In this document: in pieces, positions 5,940 through 7,785 of the stretch
Layout of the letters: the number at the start of each line of letters is the position of its first letter
Position numbering within the stretch: the stretch's first letter is position 1
Assembly (NCBI GenBank): GCA_947179265.1
Contig: CAMXBB010000063.1
Location: forward strand, 1 to 7,785
Source: an uncultured Bacillota bacterium
GTDB lineage: Bacteria; Bacillota_I; Bacilli_A; RF39; UBA660
DNA: 7,785 nucleotides
Reading direction: 5' to 3'
Made by a program: the position numbers and the translations under genes
Notes under the pieces: model-generated
Told to the model about the DNA's origin: nothing
Databases searched by the model: none
Seen by the model: the letters and a program-made list of their open reading frames with translations, nothing else

Positions 5940-5991
5940 ATCAAAATCATCTTCCAAATTAACCACTTCCTCTCTATGATTTTAATAAAAA

Positions 5992-6067
5992 TGGTGGCTT
6001 CAGTAGGAATTGAACCTACGACACAAGGATTTTCAGTCCTTTGCTCTACCAACTGAGCTATGAAGCC
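5992..6067 (-). tRNA. tRNA-Phe (anticodon GAA), CCA encoded
   Basis: On the minus strand the 76-nt gene folds as a full cloverleaf. The acceptor stem GGCTTCA pairs with TGAAGCC, and the D-arm is GCTC-AGTTGGTA-GAGC. The anticodon stem AAGGA/TCCTT closes the loop CTGAAAA with anticodon GAA. The T-arm is built on TAGG-TTCAATT-CCTA. The discriminator base is A, followed by encoded CCA (5992-5994). GAA reads the Phe codons UUC and UUU. The 5' end lies only 7 nt after the U-run of a T-box terminator, with no room for a separate promoter, so transcription should come from the T-box promoter. The 5' and 3' ends would then be made by RNase P and 3' processing. Confidence 0.97.
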
Positions 6068-6074
6068 ATGAAAT

Positions 6075-6114
6075 AAAAAAACGAGCAATCATCCATAAAG
6101 GACGAATTGCTCGT
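6075..6114 (-). terminator. T-box terminator hairpin
   Basis: On the minus strand ACGAGCAAT (6106-6114) pairs perfectly with ATTGCTCGT (6081-6089) and is followed by seven Ts. Its 5' arm contains the ACGA that also takes part in the antiterminator, so the two structures exclude each other, as in classical T-box switches. Confidence 0.93.
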
Positions 6115-6297
6115 GGTACCACCTTTGTTTATAGTATTTCTACTACCTTATTATAGATTAACGCTCTTACACGATTTGACTCCATTATTGAAATTCATTA
6201 ATTTGCCTTATCTATTGTGGCTCTCAGTCGGTGACCACAATTTCCTGTATAGAGTTTCAAATTAACTACTTGGATAACTTCTCCATCAACAAATATT
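6075..6297 (-). promoter_or_regulatory. T-box riboswitch leader, Phe (UUC) specifier
   Basis: The roughly 220-nt leader holds the standard T-box parts. Stem I has AGTA (6267-6270) and GAA (6194-6196) flanking an 8-bp helix (GTTAATTT/AAATTAAT), which matches the loop-E motif of the specifier loop. The triplet TTC (6190-6192) followed by A then reads as a Phe codon. A distal stem ATTGTGG/CCACAAT and a small stem III (TAGTA-GAAA-TACTA) follow. The antiterminator (6097-6126) is AAAGG, the T-box bulge TGGTACC (6115-6121), ACGA, then TCGT and CCTTT. The bulge UGGU can pair with the 3' ACCA of a tRNA whose discriminator is A, as in tRNA-Phe here. Uncharged tRNA-Phe should stabilise the antiterminator and allow readthrough. 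The downstream gene is tRNA-Phe itself rather than a synthetase or transporter, which is unusual. Confidence 0.95.
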
Positions 6298-6303
6298 TAT
6301 TCG

Positions 6304-6332
6304 ATTATAATATAGTTTTCCCATCTTGTCAA
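6304..6332 (-). promoter_or_regulatory. Full-consensus promoter for the T-box/tRNA-Phe unit
   Basis: TTGACA (6327-6332) and TATAAT (6304-6309) are both perfect and exactly 17 bp apart on the minus strand. A-rich tracts just upstream of the -35 box resemble an UP element. Transcription should start near 6297. Such strength suits a stable-RNA gene whose output is then trimmed by the T-box terminator. Confidence 0.92.
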
Positions 6333-6417
6333 ATTAATTTTTTTAAACTGCTACTATCTATCAAAAATCTAAATGGATAAAATATTTCGGAATATAATCC
6401 CTAATCAATGTAGAGAT

Positions 6418-6837
6418 TTACTTAATTCTTCTTTTTCTAAAACATTCACTTTGTAATTCACATCTTTGTTGAACATTCATTTCTTGATGTATAGATAGTC
6501 CATACATATTAAGCAATTGTTCAAAAAACTCAAAGCTTTTTTCTAATTGTTCTCCAGTCATATTATAAAATGTACTATTCAAATCAACTATTCCTCTACT
6601 TTCTCGTGATTTATCACAAGTTATTTTATATACTCCTAACCAACGCCCAACACCTACATAATCAAACATGCGTACTTCCGCATTCTCGGCTCCTTGTAAA
6701 TTTCTTCTCTTATTAACTGTTAAAAATTCTTCAGATGGCCATATATCATTTATATGCTCATTATAATCAATCCCACAATCTTTTATAAATTCTGGAACTG
6801 TCTTTAATAATACTTCTCTTTTTTCTTCAGCAGTCAT
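6418..6837 (-). CDS. Unknown 139-residue protein
   Basis: I do not recognise this small, probably cytosolic protein. The N-terminus is helical and charged (M-T-A-E-E-K-R-E-V-L). The middle has an aromatic beta-like stretch, F-D-Y-V-G-V-G-R-W-L-G-V-Y (58-70), then a helix rich in Phe (100-112) and a basic C-terminus (R-K-R-R-I-K). It has no signal or membrane segment. An upstream in-frame GTG would add six residues, but GGAGG (6844-6848), 6 nt before the ATG at 6837, lies inside that extension. The ATG is therefore the real start. A good promoter lies just upstream. No firm terminator follows, only a weak 7-bp hairpin right after the stop, so some readthrough into the T-box region is possible. 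Confidence 0.85.
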   Translation of the reverse strand: MTAEEKREVLLKTVPEFIKDCGIDYNEHINDIWPSEEFLTVNKRRNLQGAENAEVRMFDYVGVGRWLGVYKITCDKSRESRGIVDLNSTFYNMTGEQLEKSFEFFEQLLNMYGLSIHQEMNVQQRCELQSECFRKRRIK

Positions 6838-6863
6838 TTTCTTCCTCCAAATCACTTTTCACT

Positions 6864-6892
6864 ATTATATTATTTTTTTAGGAATACGTCAT
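6864..6892 (-). promoter_or_regulatory. Promoter of the 139-residue gene
   Basis: A perfect TATAAT (6864-6869) follows ATGACG (6887-6892; TGAC core of the -35 consensus) by 17 bp on the minus strand. The start would be near 6857, giving a leader of about 20 nt that just accommodates the ribosome site. Confidence 0.55.
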
Positions 6893-6987
6893 TGATCTTT
6901 TTATAGTGTTAAGTCAACAAAGTTACTGGATTGTCAATATCTTAATTACTTTTTGCTATTAAGTATATGATTATCTAAAAAGTCTTT

Positions 6988-7016
6988 ATACAAAAGAAGC
7001 TACAGCTTCTTTGTAT
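6988..7016 (-). terminator. Terminator hairpin after the 201-residue gene
   Basis: On the minus strand ATACAAAGAAGC and GCTTCTTTTGTAT form a long stem with one bulged T and a TGTA loop. The U-rich 3' arm can serve as the U-tract of a shorter AAAGAAGC/GCTTCTTT hairpin. It starts 8 nt after the stop codon of the gene ending at 7025. The T-run on the other strand would also permit bidirectional use. Confidence 0.75.
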
Positions 7017-7024
7017 TTTTATAC

Positions 7025-7630
7025 TTACCATCTTTTAGAAGATTTTCTTCCAAAAAAACCTTTCTTTTCTTCTGGCTCTGGCAGTAATTCATCTAAGTAA
7101 ATATTAGTATTAAATGTTTGAGCTAGTCCGGCAAACATTGAAGAACCAATTCCATTTTTTATATGACCCTCATATATTTGTAAGAACTCTCGAGCATGCT
7201 TTGGTAAATATTGAGGATTAGCTTCATTATATGCTCTTATAAAGCGAATAATATCTGGCTTATCCATAGTTGAATATAAATCGCCCTTAGCTCTTGTTTT
7301 AATAGCCGCAAAATTGAAATCTGAATATTTACCAATATTATTATCTTTAAAAGCTTGATGAAGTAATTCACCAATCGCCATATTCATACAAGTAACCTCT
7401 AAAGCTTCAGGAGTACTAAAATCGATAGGGTTATAATCATCATAATGATTACTAAAATCTCCCTCTACAACTTCTACTCCTTCACTGGATACAACTAATC
7501 CTCTTAATGCAATTTGTTCTATTTCGGATAATTCGGATATGTCTTTTGAATTCATATAATCTCTATAATCTTTATCTGTTCTATACTTATTTATTATTTT
7601 TAGCATTTGATCTTTTTCTTTATCAATCAC
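7025..7630 (-). CDS. Unknown 201-residue protein, GTG start
   Basis: I cannot assign a family. The protein is acidic and soluble. It begins with a charged helical region (1-45), then an acidic Tyr/Asp stretch, D-F-S-N-H-Y-D-D-Y-N-P-I-D-F (58-71), and a mostly helical remainder. A basic tail, K-K-G-F-F-G-R-K-S-S-K-R-W (189-201), follows an acidic hinge (P-E-P-E-E). A short basic aromatic tail of this sort often docks a protein on nucleic acid, membrane or a partner, but that is speculative. The start is GTG at 7630, supported by AGGGAG about 10 nt upstream. The next in-frame ATG (residue 9) lacks a good ribosome site. The promoter carries the same 22-bp element as the nucleotidase operon, and a hairpin terminator ends the transcript. 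Confidence 0.86.
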   Translation of the reverse strand: MIDKEKDQMLKIINKYRTDKDYRDYMNSKDISELSEIEQIALRGLVVSSEGVEVVEGDFSNHYDDYNPIDFSTPEALEVTCMNMAIGELLHQAFKDNNIGKYSDFNFAAIKTRAKGDLYSTMDKPDIIRFIRAYNEANPQYLPKHAREFLQIYEGHIKNGIGSSMFAGLAQTFNTNIYLDELLPEPEEKKGFFGRKSSKRW

Positions 7631-7663
7631 AATAAACTATCTCCCTTATAAAATATGTTACTA

Positions 7664-7724
7664 ATGTTATGTAAGTTATCCATATTATCAATGTAATTAT
7701 AACATAACAAATATGTTTTCACAA
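7664..7724 (-). promoter_or_regulatory. Promoter and possible operator of the 201-residue gene
   Basis: TTGTGA (7719-7724) and TATAAT (7696-7701) are 17 bp apart, and TG-T precedes the -10 box, making it an extended -10 promoter with a start near 7689. The spacer and -10 together form AACAT-N6-TATGTTATAAT (7696-7717), an inverted repeat also found at the nucleotidase promoter. Another ATAACAT half-site (minus strand, 7664-7670) lies just downstream of the start. Confidence 0.6.
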
Positions 7725-7785
7725 TCAGAGAACAAAATCAGTTATATTTCAAATTTATAAAAAATTAGAATTGAACATTTATAAT

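Noticed and set aside
6396..6418. Hairpin AATCTCT/AGGGATT right after the 139-residue gene as a terminator
   Set aside because: The stem needs a G-U pair and no U-run follows on the minus strand, so it is too weak to call.
6838..6855. Upstream GTG start adding six residues to the 139-residue protein
   Set aside because: The Shine-Dalgarno GGAGG lies within these codons and is correctly spaced from the ATG at 6837, so the extension is not translated.
99..7630. A mycoplasma-type genetic code, considered because of the low GC content
   Set aside because: TGA ends genes such as the nucleotidase-like and GNAT genes, and Trp is encoded by TGG, so the standard bacterial code applies.
1..7785. A defence system, CRISPR array, insertion sequence or prophage module
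   Set aside because: No direct-repeat array, transposase, integrase, nuclease, helicase or phage structural motif could be read in any of the proteins, and no terminal inverted repeats flank the genes.

Overview
The window reads as an AT-rich Bacillota (Firmicutes) chromosome segment, probably from the Bacilli or a related gut-type lineage. The signs are purine-rich Shine-Dalgarno sequences before nearly every gene, near-consensus sigma-A-type promoters (TATAAT with 16-18 bp spacers), intrinsic terminators, a T-box riboswitch and a CCA-encoding tRNA gene. TGA is used as a stop codon (for example in the HAD and GNAT genes) and Trp is written TGG, so this is the standard bacterial code and not that of the mycoplasmas. 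Species cannot be named from the sequence.

Every gene I support lies on the minus strand, so transcription runs from high to low coordinates. In that order: (1) a GTG-started 201-residue protein of unknown function (7025-7630), closed by a hairpin; (2) a 139-residue unknown protein (6418-6837) with its own promoter; (3) a consensus promoter, a complete phenylalanine-type T-box leader and its terminator, then tRNA-Phe(GAA) only 7 nt after the U-run, then a 176-residue unknown protein (5340-5870) and a strong terminator; (4) a probable nucleotide-salvage operon made of a HAD-type 5'-deoxynucleotidase-like protein overlapping a nucleoside hydrolase, followed by a GNAT acetyltransferase with a helical N-terminal extension; (5) a two-gene unit encoding an alpha-helical repeat protein and a 288-residue unknown; (6) a separately promoted 294-residue unknown with a possible Cys-His-Asp catalytic arrangement.

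The most interesting feature is unit 3. The T-box specifier (TTC), the loop-E-like AGTA/GAA flanks and the UGGU bulge all match the tRNA-Phe encoded directly behind the terminator, so the leader appears to control synthesis of its own ligand. I see no separate promoter for the tRNA or for the following gene. That gene encodes a protein with one Phe in 176 residues but eleven Tyr, which would suit expression during phenylalanine shortage.

A second observation is a shared 22-bp promoter element, AACAT-N6-TATGTTATAAT. It overlaps the -10 boxes of both the nucleotidase operon and the 201-residue gene and suggests a common regulator. I see no CRISPR array, insertion sequence, phage module or recognisable defence system.
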